Of a DNA stretch of 64,000 nt, positions 1 through 7,803 are shown piece by piece. The stretch covers positions 124,001 through 188,000 of the forward strand of contig JALOTL010000003.1 in assembly GCA_025457915.1 (NCBI GenBank), read 5' to 3'. Below the pieces are notes generated by a model. The model did not search any database. It was not told where the DNA came from and saw only the letters and a program-made list of their open reading frames with translations. The stretch's first letter is position 1. Each line of letters begins with the position of its first letter. A program made the position numbers and the translations under genes. The DNA comes from Spirochaetota bacterium. GTDB lineage: Bacteria; Spirochaetota; UBA4802; UBA5550.

Positions 1-1355
1 TCGCGCACAGGCAGGAGGAACGGTTGAAATTTGTTTTTGAAACCGGCGAATTTTCCAGGTCGGAGGGCATGCTTTACAAGGACGGCCAGGAATTCTGGTT
101 CGACCATTATCTCGTACCGCTCAAGAATGAAATTGGCGAAATCGATTCCGTTCTGGGAATAGCGAGGGACATCACCATAAGGAAGAAATCAGAGGAAGAG
201 AACCTCAGGATGGTGAGCCAGCTCAGGCAGACTCAGAAGCTCGAGAGCCTGGGGGTTCTGGCCGGCGGCATAGCGCACGATTTCAACAACCTGCTTACCG
301 GCATACTTGGTAACGCCGACCTGGCGAGGACCGACATACCGGCCGGATCGCCTGCCATGATGAACATAATGGAGATACAGAAAATATCCACCAGGGCGGC
401 CGAGCTATGCAGGCAGATGCTGGCCTATTCAGGCAAGGGAAGGTTCGAGGTGATGGCTCTCGATCTCAACGAGCTCCTGATGGACATGACCCATCTGATA
501 GAAATATCCGTTTCGAAAAAGGCCGCATTGAAATTCAATTTCGGCGAAGATCTTCCGTCAATCGAGGCCGACCAGACCCAGATACGGCAGGTCATCATGA
601 ACCTCGTGATCAACGCCTCCGAGTCCATCGTCGATTCAAGCGGATACATAACGATATCCACGGGCGCCATCGAATGCGAAACGTCATTTATTTCGGATGC
701 CGTTTTCGGCGACGGCCGGTCCGGCGGCCGTTTCGTTTATCTTGAGGTGTCGGATACCGGGAGCGGCATGTCGGAGGATACGAAGTCCAGGATATTCGAA
801 CCGTTTTTCACGACGAAATTCGCCGGAAGGGGCCTCGGTCTCGCGGCGGTACTGGGCATAGTAAGGGGCCATAACGGCATGATAAAAATAACGACCGATC
901 CGGGCAGGGGGACCAGGTTCATGGTCCTTTTCCCCGCAATTGATATCAAGGCCGAATCAATCCGGAAAAGCGAGATAGAAGTTGACGGCTGGAGGGGCAT
1001 CGGAACCGTTCTCCTTGTGGATGACGAGGAGTCAGTACTTCAGGTCGGGAAAAGGATGCTTGAAAAAATCGGGTTTTCTGTAATTACCGCCTGTAATGGA
1101 AATGACGCGATGAATATACTGGCCGGTCAGACCTCCGGGATAAGATGCATAATTCTGGATCTCACCATGCCGATGATGAGCGGCGAGGAAACATTCGAGG
1201 CCCTTAGAAAAATAAATCCGGATGTAAAAATAATAATTTCGAGCGGGTATAATGAAGTTGAGGTCTCGGAGAGGTTCACCGGCAGAAGCATCAGCGGATT
1301 CATCCAGAAGCCTTACAGGCTTTCGGATCTGGTAGCGAAGCTGAGGATAATATGA
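1..1355 (+). CDS. Hybrid sensor histidine kinase (PAS-HK-receiver), 5' end outside window
   Basis: The reading frame is open to the left edge, so the TTG at 24 in the ORF track is an internal codon and the start lies outside the window. What remains is the second half of a PAS domain (ending near 'VLGIARDIT'), a DHp domain with the phospho-accepting histidine in 'GGIAHDFNN' (His codon at 276-278), an HATPase_c domain with N box, 'SDTGSGMS' and 'GRGLGLAAVLGIV', and a C-terminal receiver with acidic 'VDDEE', phospho-Asp in 'LDLTMP' (1158-1160) and Lys in 'QKPYRL'. The 'HDFNN' histidine box is the type seen in orphan PAS kinases with a fused receiver. There is no DNA-binding or enzymatic output domain, so phosphate is probably passed to a separate protein. 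Domain order and receiver ending match the complete kinase at 49723-52710, a likely paralogue. The following gene is 0.9 kb away and unrelated. Confidence 0.9.
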   Translation, partial: AHRQEERLKFVFETGEFSRSEGMLYKDGQEFWFDHYLVPLKNEIGEIDSVLGIARDITIRKKSEEENLRMVSQLRQTQKLESLGVLAGGIAHDFNNLLTGILGNADLARTDIPAGSPAMMNIMEIQKISTRAAELCRQMLAYSGKGRFEVMALDLNELLMDMTHLIEISVSKKAALKFNFGEDLPSIEADQTQIRQVIMNLVINASESIVDSSGYITISTGAIECETSFISDAVFGDGRSGGRFVYLEVSDTGSGMSEDTKSRIFEPFFTTKFAGRGLGLAAVLGIVRGHNGMIKITTDPGRGTRFMVLFPAIDIKAESIRKSEIEVDGWRGIGTVLLVDDEESVLQVGKRMLEKIGFSVITACNGNDAMNILAGQTSGIRCIILDLTMPMMSGEETFEALRKINPDVKIIISSGYNEVEVSERFTGRSISGFIQKPYRLSDLVAKLRII

Positions 1356-1431
1356 AGCCGGACTGCTTTTTGAAAAGATGATTTATCATTCCGGAAAAAT
1401 GCCAAAATTGCAAAAATTTTTTTCTTTCTGA

Positions 1432-2050
1432 TCCTTCGGCGGGAACGCATGGGTCTATGACGTCGGATACGGTGTCATAGACCACGTCATTGCATCTGGT
1501 GAGGATATAAAATTTCTTGTAACGGATCCCGGGGTCTATTCCAATTCCGGCGGCCAGTCGTCAAAATCCTTCCGGCCCGCCGCCGCGGTAAAATTCAGGG
1601 CGGCAGGAAAGAGCATAAGGGGAAAGTATCCCGCCATAATGGCCATTTCCTGCGGATACGTTTATGTGGTGCATTTAGCCATGGGCGGAAATCAGGGCCG
1701 GTATATCAAGGCATTCATGGAGGCGGAAGCTTTCCCGGATCCATACCTGATAATAGCCTGTACACCATGCATAAATTACCTGCTGCGTTCGGGCATGGGA
1801 AAAAGCCGGATGGAGTAAAAGCGAGCTGAGCAGTGCGGATAATGTCATATTTACAGGTAAAACCCGCAGATGGAGAGGGAATTTGGAAATCCGTTCGTTT
1901 TTGATTCAGGTGAACCGGAAGGGACCAGGTTCAGGAATTTCCTTGCAGGTGAGGTCAGGTATGCGTGCGTCCCTGAAGCGGGAATATCCTGAAGTGGCTG
2001 ACCGGCTGTTCGCGACCGCGGAGGATGCCATTCGCAGGTGCTGGAATTAA
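1432..2050 (+). pseudogene. nifJ: Decayed C-terminal fragment of pyruvate:ferredoxin (flavodoxin) oxidoreductase
   Basis: This stretch is absent from the ORF track because its frame is broken. Read from 1432 it gives 'GGNAWVYDVGYGVIDHVIA', then 'VYSNSGGQSSK', 'AMGGNQGRYIKAFMEAEAF' and 'PYLIIACTPCINYLL', the TPP-binding C-terminal region of PFOR (canonical '[21 protein letters not shown]', 'VYSNTGGQSSK', 'LIIAYSPCINHG'). After a TAA at 1816 the same frame continues through two more TAA codons at positions where the family has tyrosine, into 'GNPFVFDSGEPEGTRF'. A frameshift near 1970 then restores 'SLKREYPEVADRLFATAED', ending at 2048-2050. A TGA lies immediately upstream and the first roughly 900 residues are missing. 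The alignment is from memory of the family, but it is long and collinear. It is not expressible as one protein. Confidence 0.85.
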
Positions 2051-2242
2051 GTCCGTTTGAAAGAAACCACGGAATGAAATTTAATTGCTTTTCAAGGGTC
2101 GGTATGTAAAACTGGCACTTGAAAAGCAAGTCGTATCTAATTCAGCCTTGAGGACTTAAAATCAATTTATAAAGTGCGGTGACGGGGAATTAATTATAGG
2201 ATTTTGAATCCCGGACATTAAACCCCTATTTTGGAGTAGCGG

Positions 2243-3094
2243 ATGGATTTTTACAAGTATCACGCCCTGGGAAACGACTACATAGTAATTGATCCCCAAA
2301 AAACATATCTTGACCTCAATCCGCATAACATCTCCCTGATATGCAACAGAAATTACGGTATCGGCTCCGACGGTATTCTTTTCGGTCCAATGTTCGACGA
2401 TGAAAAGATTTATTTAAGGATCTACAACCCCGATGGAAGCGAGGCGGAAACCAGCGGCAACGGGATAAGAATTTTTGCCCGGTATCTGATCAATGCGAAT
2501 TATATTGTTGAGAACGCGTTTTCCGTAAATACAGTAGCCGGTGAATCGAAAATTGAAGTGCTGAACGACGACGCCACTCTCATTAAAGTGGACATGGGGA
2601 GTGTTTCATTTTCAAGTCCGGACATACCGGTCAGCGGAGACCCCCGCGAGGTCGTGAATGAAATCATTGATCTGAATGGATCGAAAGTGAAAGTGATCTG
2701 CCTTTCGATTGGTAATCCTCATTGTGTAATTCCTCTTGAAAGTATAACCCCGCAGATTGTCAAGGAAATGGGACCGATGGTGGAAACCCACGCCCTTTTT
2801 CCCAACAGGATCAATGTTCAGCTTCTCGAGATAATCGACAGGAAAAAAATAAAAATCGAGATCTGGGAAAGGGGCGTTGGTTATACGCTTGCCTCCGGGA
2901 GCTCGAGCTGCGCCGCCGCTGCAGCTGCATATAAAATCGGTCTGGTGGACAGGTGCGTTACGGTTGAAATGCCGGGCGGAATCATCGACGTGGAGATCGA
3001 TGAAAATTACAACATTCATCTGATCGGAGCCGTTTCAAGTATTGCCGAGGGTTTTTTTACCTACGAAATGTGGAAAAAGATTGCTTCTCCATAA
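2243..3094 (+). CDS. Diaminopimelate epimerase family protein lacking both catalytic cysteines
   Basis: A 283-residue protein of DapF length and layout: N-terminal 'YHALGNDYIVID', first-half active-site loop 'GSEAETSGNGIRIFARY', and second-half loop 'ERGVGYTLASGSSSCAAAA'. Classical DapF epimerises LL- to meso-diaminopimelate with two cysteines, one in 'CGNG' and one in 'ACGTGAC'. Here both positions are serine (Ser71 and Ser218), and the Glu of 'GETLACG' is Tyr. The fold and substrate pocket look retained, but the two-base cysteine mechanism cannot operate as described. It may be a divergent isomerase subfamily with another substrate or mechanism, and I recall annotated dapF paralogues with similar loops. 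The start has GGAG 7 nt upstream. The gene stands alone, followed by a terminator. A dapF symbol would overstate what the sequence supports. Confidence 0.8.
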   Translation: MDFYKYHALGNDYIVIDPQKTYLDLNPHNISLICNRNYGIGSDGILFGPMFDDEKIYLRIYNPDGSEAETSGNGIRIFARYLINANYIVENAFSVNTVAGESKIEVLNDDATLIKVDMGSVSFSSPDIPVSGDPREVVNEIIDLNGSKVKVICLSIGNPHCVIPLESITPQIVKEMGPMVETHALFPNRINVQLLEIIDRKKIKIEIWERGVGYTLASGSSSCAAAAAAYKIGLVDRCVTVEMPGGIIDVEIDENYNIHLIGAVSSIAEGFFTYEMWKKIASP

Positions 3095-3097
3095 GAT

Positions 3098-3126
3098 GCC
3101 GTTTTTCCGAAATGGCGTATTTTTAA
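3098..3126 (+). terminator. Rho-independent terminator of the dapF-like gene
   Basis: A stem GCCGTTT / AAATGGC (one G-T pair) with loop TTCCG begins 4 nt after the stop codon and is followed by a run of five T within 'GTATTTTTAAAAG'. It separates the DapF-family gene from the structured RNA candidate downstream. Confidence 0.6.
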
Positions 3127-3139
3127 AAGTAACCCGCGA

Positions 3140-3300
3140 TGCCGTGTAGCGTGTCTTTTTTGAACCTGGTTAACCAGGTGGGTTCCCTCAAGGAGGGTCC
3201 GATCTTCTCTGTGAAAGAGCTTGATCTTAGCATCCAAATGTTGAGATCCCAATCAAAAAAGTTAGGCTCAAAAATACAACGCGTCTATCACGCGCAACGC
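3140..3300 (+). ncRNA. Candidate structured non-coding RNA, multi-branched
   Basis: There is no ORF here, but the sequence can fold extensively. A 9-bp perfect long-range helix, CTTTTTTGA (3155-3163) with TCAAAAAAG (3253-3261), closes a junction. Inside it lie a 16-bp palindrome ACCTGGTTAACCAGGT (3164-3179, or alternatively GAACC/GGTTC around it), a hairpin CCCTC-AAG-GAGGG (3185-3197), a CTCT/AGAG hairpin in 3201-3226, and a long hairpin GATCT-T-AGCAT-CCAA-ATGTT-G-AGATC (3223-3248). A further GCGT/ACGC hairpin follows near 3280. It sits between the terminator of the dapF-like gene and the gene at 3460, so it may be an independent small RNA or a leader of that gene. It does not match the 6S, SRP, RNase P, tmRNA or common riboswitch motifs that I know. 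Ends are approximate. The evidence is base-pairing only. Confidence 0.4.
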
Positions 3301-3459
3301 AGGCTGTATTAATATAGCAAATTAATACGCCGGAAATCAAGAAATTTTCTTTACTTTTTAAATCCTTTGCCTATTATCCCACTTTCATGACGGATGGTTA
3401 AGAATTCCGTTGATACCGGGCGGTAGAGACCAAACAACAACCATATTACGAGGAGACAT

Positions 3460-4218
3460 ATGTTAGCAGAATATTTTAAAAATTTTGAAAAGAAGATTCT
3501 TAAGACGACGAAATCCGCCAAGGCTGAACCGGTGAAAAAAGCCGCCGGCAAGACAAGGGATACTGCAAAAATAAAACCGGCCAAACAGTCCTCCTCTTCG
3601 ACGATAGATTTGAATGCCTTGAAGGAACAGGTCAACAGCATAGTTCCTTCATACCTGATTGTGGATTCCATCAGGCCCATAGACAGTTCCGGTTTTTCTC
3701 CGGAGGGCGCTGATCTGGTGGCCTTCAAGGGCTACTGCAGGGACATCATGAAGCTTATGGGCGGGTATGTGCCGTGCGAGCTTGTCTATGGAACATTTCA
3801 CATAGTCGGAGAGCTTGACAGGAATACGCTTCACGAGGTTTTGAACAGGATAATTTCAGTCAAGAAGCTTAATATGTTCGCCCAGGAAGATACAGGGGAT
3901 GAAAAGAAGCACATTCCTTCCTTTATAATCGCTACAGGAATGTCATATACTTTCATGGAACTTAAAAACGACATCATTAATTACTACATGTCAAAGGGAA
4001 TTGATTATTCCCAGGAAATGGACCTGCTTGCGGTTCTCGGCAGGGGAATCATTGTTAAAAACTGGAGGGAAAAGAGAAATTTCATCGCCATTGAAAGCAA
4101 GAATGATACCTGCATGTGGTTCTGCATATTAATGAATGAGTACCTGGATATTGACGAAAAAAGCTCGATGGATCTCAGGAAATACATAAAAAATGACACG
4201 GTTTACAAGGAATACTGA
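3460..4218 (+). CDS. Conserved-type hypothetical protein with basic N-terminal tail
   Basis: I do not recognise this 252-residue protein with certainty. Residues 1-45 are Lys/Ala-rich and probably disordered ('KTTKSAKAEPVKKAAGK'). A compact domain covers roughly 50-225. Its centre ('EGADLVAFKGY' to 'GYVPCELVYGTFHIVGELD') loosely recalls the DUF6602-type nuclease-like fold, in which a conserved aspartate is followed by a Val-Tyr-x-x-x-E-x-K strand. If that relation is real, the ExK pair is missing ('FHIVGELD') and catalysis is unlikely. There is no signal peptide or membrane segment, so it should be cytoplasmic. The start is supported by GAGGAG 6 nt upstream of ATG. A possible promoter (TTTACT, 16 nt, TATTAT at 3372-3377) precedes it. 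It opens the same-strand run that includes CfpA. Confidence 0.6.
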   Translation: MLAEYFKNFEKKILKTTKSAKAEPVKKAAGKTRDTAKIKPAKQSSSSTIDLNALKEQVNSIVPSYLIVDSIRPIDSSGFSPEGADLVAFKGYCRDIMKLMGGYVPCELVYGTFHIVGELDRNTLHEVLNRIISVKKLNMFAQEDTGDEKKHIPSFIIATGMSYTFMELKNDIINYYMSKGIDYSQEMDLLAVLGRGIIVKNWREKRNFIAIESKNDTCMWFCILMNEYLDIDEKSSMDLRKYIKNDTVYKEY

Positions 4219-4230
4219 CGGTTATTTGAC

Positions 4231-4293
4231 GTATTAATATTTTAATAAACACAGTATTAATATGGTTGACATAATATTGTCTGTTGATATAAT
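4231..4293 (+). promoter_or_regulatory. Consensus sigma-70 promoter with upstream tandem operator-like repeats
   Basis: TTGACA at 4266-4271 and TATAAT at 4288-4293, spaced 16 bp, both hexamers perfect. Immediately upstream the 10-mer GTATTAATAT occurs twice (4231-4240 and 4254-4263), 23 bp apart start to start, with the second copy ending 2 nt before the -35 box. This arrangement suggests regulator binding, which is inferred. It drives the VWA gene whose start is at 4386, leaving a leader of about 85 nt. Confidence 0.75.
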
Positions 4294-4385
4294 TTTTTAC
4301 AAATAAAGTCCGGTTAATTTCACTTTGGACTGCCGGGCAGAAAAAGAAATTCCCTTTTAAAAAAGCAATAACGAGGAGAAATATT

Positions 4386-5513
4386 TTGAAAGCAAAACCT
4401 TTTAAGGCCGTATTGTTTTTTATCACGTTCTGTCTGATGATAAATATAGGGTTCAGTGAAAGGCTTTTTGCCGCCAGGAGCAAGAACGTGATCCTTGTGC
4501 TGGATACATCTCTGTCGATGATCGGTACCGGAGGAGCGGGATATAAAAGCGGCAATATTTTTGAAAGGGTCAAGGAAAGCATTCAGAAATATATCGAACA
4601 GCTGGATGACGGCGACAAGGTCACTTTCATGACCTTTGACGAGAAGGTGAAAACATTCCCCACGGTGCTGGTCGACGACGCCAACGACAAGGACATCATA
4701 AAAAAATATATTTCCATGACTCAGGCAACCGGGAAATGGACAAACACCTTTCTCATGATGGAGAAAGTCCTCCTCAAGGCCAATGATCTGGAAAAAGAGA
4801 AGGGCGGAGACAAAAGGCAGACCGTAATAGTAATAATGACGGATGCTCTTGATGATCCCCCTCCTGCAAGCAAAAGCAGGCTGGACATCAAAAAAGTATT
4901 GAATCCGTATGGCAAGAAAGACTGGTGGGTATACCTGGTAAGCTTCAATGAAATAAAGAATGATCCGAGACTTTCTGCGGTCAGGAAACAGTTCGAAAAA
5001 GACCTTGCGCTTTTAACTAAAGAAGGAAAAGTGATAGACGCGAGCGGAAGCCCGGAAAAGATTATCGGTAAGCAGATACCGGAAGACATTAAAAAGCTTG
5101 AATCCCAGAGAGGTTTTCTGTCGCCATGGCTGATCGTTGTAATTGTGGTACTTGCCCTGCTTCTCGTGCTGTTTTTGATAAAAAGAAATTCACAGCTCAT
5201 CCTGAAGGGCGTCATTGAATACTGGAACAACGAGGTGCTCAGCCCGTATATCGAGCATTTTGATATCAGCAAGAGGCACCTGAAGAATTTAACCGTGGGT
5301 AAGGGCGCAGGCTGTCAGCTCAATATTAGGGATTATCAACTAAAGAGCAGGTTCGGATTAAAGGCCATCAGGGAGAAGGGCGCAATAAGGGCTTCTTTAC
5401 TGGCAGATCAGGGTGTGAATATAGAATTTGTCAACAGGGAGGCTGGTGAGGTTCTTCAGGATGGAGATATCTTTAAAGTGGGGAATTACACTTTTAAGTA
5501 CCTTGATAAATAA
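4386..5513 (+). CDS. VWA-domain membrane protein with degenerate FHA-like C-terminus
   Basis: A 375-residue protein. Residues 1-30 form a signal sequence ending near 'LFAA'. A von Willebrand factor A domain follows with an intact MIDAS start 'DTSLS' (Asp40), the threonine region around 'WTNTFLMME', and 'MTDALDDPP'. A transmembrane helix spans about 244-264 ('LIVVIVVLALLLVLFLI'). The C-terminal 110 residues ('LTVGKGAGCQLNI', 'LQDGDIFKVGNYTF') resemble a forkhead-associated fold in spacing but lack its conserved histidine. Topology would place the VWA domain in the periplasm and the FHA-like part in the cytoplasm. The start is TTG at 4386, chosen because GAGGAG lies 7 nt upstream and no ATG gives the signal peptide. 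It lies between a perfect promoter and the cfpA promoter. A metal-dependent protein-protein adhesion role is inferred from the family. Confidence 0.8.
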   Translation: MKAKPFKAVLFFITFCLMINIGFSERLFAARSKNVILVLDTSLSMIGTGGAGYKSGNIFERVKESIQKYIEQLDDGDKVTFMTFDEKVKTFPTVLVDDANDKDIIKKYISMTQATGKWTNTFLMMEKVLLKANDLEKEKGGDKRQTVIVIMTDALDDPPPASKSRLDIKKVLNPYGKKDWWVYLVSFNEIKNDPRLSAVRKQFEKDLALLTKEGKVIDASGSPEKIIGKQIPEDIKKLESQRGFLSPWLIVVIVVLALLLVLFLIKRNSQLILKGVIEYWNNEVLSPYIEHFDISKRHLKNLTVGKGAGCQLNIRDYQLKSRFGLKAIREKGAIRASLLADQGVNIEFVNREAGEVLQDGDIFKVGNYTFKYLDK

Positions 5514-5578
5514 ACAATATATGAATATTGCCTGATAAAGCAGCGGAATGTGTTTTTTTAATTAATTCCGAATATCTC

Positions 5579-5606
5579 TTGACAGGAAAAGTATTGGTGC
5601 TAAAAT
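5579..5606 (+). promoter_or_regulatory. Strong sigma-70 promoter of cfpA
   Basis: TTGACA (5579-5584), 16-bp spacer, TAAAAT (5601-5606), followed by an AT-rich leader of about 90 nt and AAGGAGG ahead of the ATG at 5699. This fits an abundantly expressed filament protein. Confidence 0.75.
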
Positions 5607-5698
5607 ATCTCAATTAATTATTTTTTCACATCAATTTATTATTCTTTTTTGAAGAAAATTCATAAATAAAGCGTTTTTGAAAAAAGGAGGATTTGTCA

Positions 5699-7648
5699 AT
5701 GTCACTTGCTCAATTTCCAAAAAGCCCCAACAAGTTTCACCCGACCATTCCGAGTGCGGTTGGTTCGAGGGAGTCCCTTGTACAAGAGGGTCGAGATAAA
5801 ATCGCCGAACAGAAACTGATCGTCGATGAGGTCACTGATAAAGTCATCAATCAGGTTATGACAAAAGTTCCCGATGATATCGCTTCTAAATTCGATATCA
5901 TGGGCGGTTTGAAAGAAAAGCTATACAATTATGTAAACCAGACTTACGTCAACATGTTCAACAGGTATACCGTGACGATGGAAGACGAGTTCATGAAAAA
6001 GATCAGGGACTTCGTCGACAGGGAAGAGGTAAAAGGACTCGCACGTTATACGCCGAAAGAAATAATTGAGCTCCTCGACAAGATCGGCGGCGCAGACAAA
6101 TTCCATACCGGTGAGATAGAGAAATCGATAGTCAACATGTTCGGACACCTCCAGGGACATATCCAGCGCGGAGTCAATGACCTTGAGACCGAGACGAACT
6201 CGATATTGAGGCAGAAGACAGACGTCGGAGCTTTTGTCCGCGGTCAGAACGCGTATGCGATACTCAAGTGCGTCTTCAAAGACAATGAATTGAGACCCAA
6301 ATATGTCTATGATGTCAAGCTCTCGATAAACGTTCTCGAAAGCGAGCTCATCAGCCCGATGTATCATTACCAGGTGACGATCGAGTCTCTCTTGAAAGAC
6401 GCCATCCAGAAGCATATACAGGATCTGATAGATCACCAGATCCAGACTCTTAATGATGAGCTTCTCGACCAGGGCAAGCAGGAGCTTAGCGGAAGCGAAA
6501 AGATGTTCGAAAAGATCAAGAGGATAGAAAATTTCACTGATGACGATAAAGAGGATGAGAAATCGAGAAGATATACCATCCTGGCCAAGAAATTTCTTGA
6601 TAAGATAGAAGGACTCAGGGCCGAGATTGATGTAGAAGAGATAGATCCGCTGAACATCAGGGAGAATATCAAATACATCATCGACCAGGAAAACATAAGG
6701 AACAGGGGATACAATACGGCGATCAACTCCATCACCTCGATCCTTGATACCAGTAAGCTCGGCTACCAGGTCTGCAACAACATGAAGAATGCCAGACTCT
6801 GCCATATCAGGGAGTATGAGGAAACGGATTCCACTATTCTTCCGGATGAAAGATATGCAATGAAGCTGGCCTTCTATGATCAGAACCAGCTCAGGGAGAT
6901 GAAGAAGGAATACGACAAGCAAATGGAAGCCTTCACATCCGAGATAAAAATGGCATGGGACGTAACTCACGCCCATTATGAATCAAAGAAGAGATTCAGG
7001 TCTCTCAAGGATTTCGACGACCTCGCAAACAGACTTATGAGCAAGCAGTGGAAGAGGGCCAAGAAGGACAGGGAAGACGATCCCGACATGCCTCTCTGGA
7101 GCGAAGTCGGTGAAATGTATAACGAAAATTCATTCGTCGAGAAGAACAACAGGACTTACGAGGACAGGATTGCCAACCTTGAAAGCAAGCTGAGATTCCT
7201 TACTGATCTTCTTCAGAAGATGCACGGGTTCCAGAACCCGGTCGAGAGGGTCATTCTTGACGAGAGATTGAAATTCATGGAAAAGAGATTCAACGAGTTC
7301 ACATACCTCGTGAATCCTCACCACATACAGCCGGGTCTGATTCTTGATATAGATATCACGACCATAAAGAGAAAGCAGTATATGCTCAAGGGCATGGCAA
7401 ACGTTCTGAACGAGTTTCTGTTCGGCGTGTCCAAGGGCTTTGCTGATGCTGCCTTCGCTTCTTATGCACGAAGAAGGTCCACTCAGAGAGATGACATTGA
7501 ACAGTCCTTCGAGGCTGAAGAAAGCCCGCAGGAAAACCTTTTTGCCCAAGCTTACAAAACTTCCGATGGAGGGGAAATCAAGGGTTCAGTGAATCTTTCT
7601 CCGAGCAGACCGGCCGCGAAGAAAAGGGGCGGGCTGAAAGAGCTTTAA
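5699..7648 (+). CDS. cfpA: Cytoplasmic filament protein CfpA
   Basis: A 649-residue, highly charged, mostly helical protein with no signal peptide or membrane segment. Blocks such as 'LVQEGRDKIAEQKL', 'DEVTDKVINQVMTKVP', 'GEIEKSIVNMFGHLQGHIQRG' and 'ILRQKTDVGAFVRGQNAYAI' match my recollection of the Treponema cytoplasmic filament protein CfpA, which is about 680 residues and forms ribbon-like bundles under the inner membrane along the cell, affecting cell division and morphology. I recall the family only from spirochaetes, so this is the best taxonomic marker in the window. The ATG at 5699 is preferred to the TTG at 5693 of the ORF track because GGAGG (5686-5690) is 8 nt from ATG but only 2 nt from TTG. 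It is flanked by a strong promoter and a strong terminator, indicating a monocistronic, highly expressed gene. Confidence 0.93.
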   Translation: MSLAQFPKSPNKFHPTIPSAVGSRESLVQEGRDKIAEQKLIVDEVTDKVINQVMTKVPDDIASKFDIMGGLKEKLYNYVNQTYVNMFNRYTVTMEDEFMKKIRDFVDREEVKGLARYTPKEIIELLDKIGGADKFHTGEIEKSIVNMFGHLQGHIQRGVNDLETETNSILRQKTDVGAFVRGQNAYAILKCVFKDNELRPKYVYDVKLSINVLESELISPMYHYQVTIESLLKDAIQKHIQDLIDHQIQTLNDELLDQGKQELSGSEKMFEKIKRIENFTDDDKEDEKSRRYTILAKKFLDKIEGLRAEIDVEEIDPLNIRENIKYIIDQENIRNRGYNTAINSITSILDTSKLGYQVCNNMKNARLCHIREYEETDSTILPDERYAMKLAFYDQNQLREMKKEYDKQMEAFTSEIKMAWDVTHAHYESKKRFRSLKDFDDLANRLMSKQWKRAKKDREDDPDMPLWSEVGEMYNENSFVEKNNRTYEDRIANLESKLRFLTDLLQKMHGFQNPVERVILDERLKFMEKRFNEFTYLVNPHHIQPGLILDIDITTIKRKQYMLKGMANVLNEFLFGVSKGFADAAFASYARRRSTQRDDIEQSFEAEESPQENLFAQAYKTSDGGEIKGSVNLSPSRPAAKKRGGLKEL

Positions 7649-7670
7649 AAAAACAATGATTAAAATAAAA

Positions 7671-7695
7671 AGGCTGCCTTTCGGCAGCCTTTTTT
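7671..7695 (+). terminator. Rho-independent terminator of cfpA
   Basis: A perfect 8-bp stem AGGCTGCC / GGCAGCCT with a TTTC tetraloop is followed by a run of six T, 23 nt after the cfpA stop. Confidence 0.93.
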
Positions 7696-7728
7696 ATTTT
7701 CAATGGGGTAAAATCTCAAACAAAATGC

Positions 7729-7756
7729 TTGAAATTAATATTGATTTTTATATTAT
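7729..7756 (+). promoter_or_regulatory. Sigma-70 promoter of the gene at 7804
   Basis: TTGAAA (7729-7734), 16-bp spacer, TATTAT (7751-7756), located between the cfpA terminator and the ATG at 7804 in AT-rich DNA. Confidence 0.6.
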
Positions 7757-7803
7757 ATCAAAAATGGAATATAGAAACTCCCATAATCAAACAGGAGATA
7801 AAT

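Noticed and set aside
1429-1431. TGA as a selenocysteine codon in the PFOR fragment
   Set aside because: There is no known selenocysteine in PFOR and no SECIS-like hairpin. Three further stops and a frameshift show ordinary decay.
3140-3300. 6S RNA, SRP RNA or a lysine or TPP riboswitch
   Set aside because: 6S RNA is one long hairpin with a central bubble, which does not fit. The SRP 'GGAAGG..AGCAG' loop and the TPP or lysine core motifs are absent.
5921-6976. 351-codon minus-strand ORF antisense to cfpA
   Set aside because: It is long only because the plus frame is rich in codons whose complements avoid stops. The protein has no recognisable domain, and the plus strand clearly encodes CfpA.
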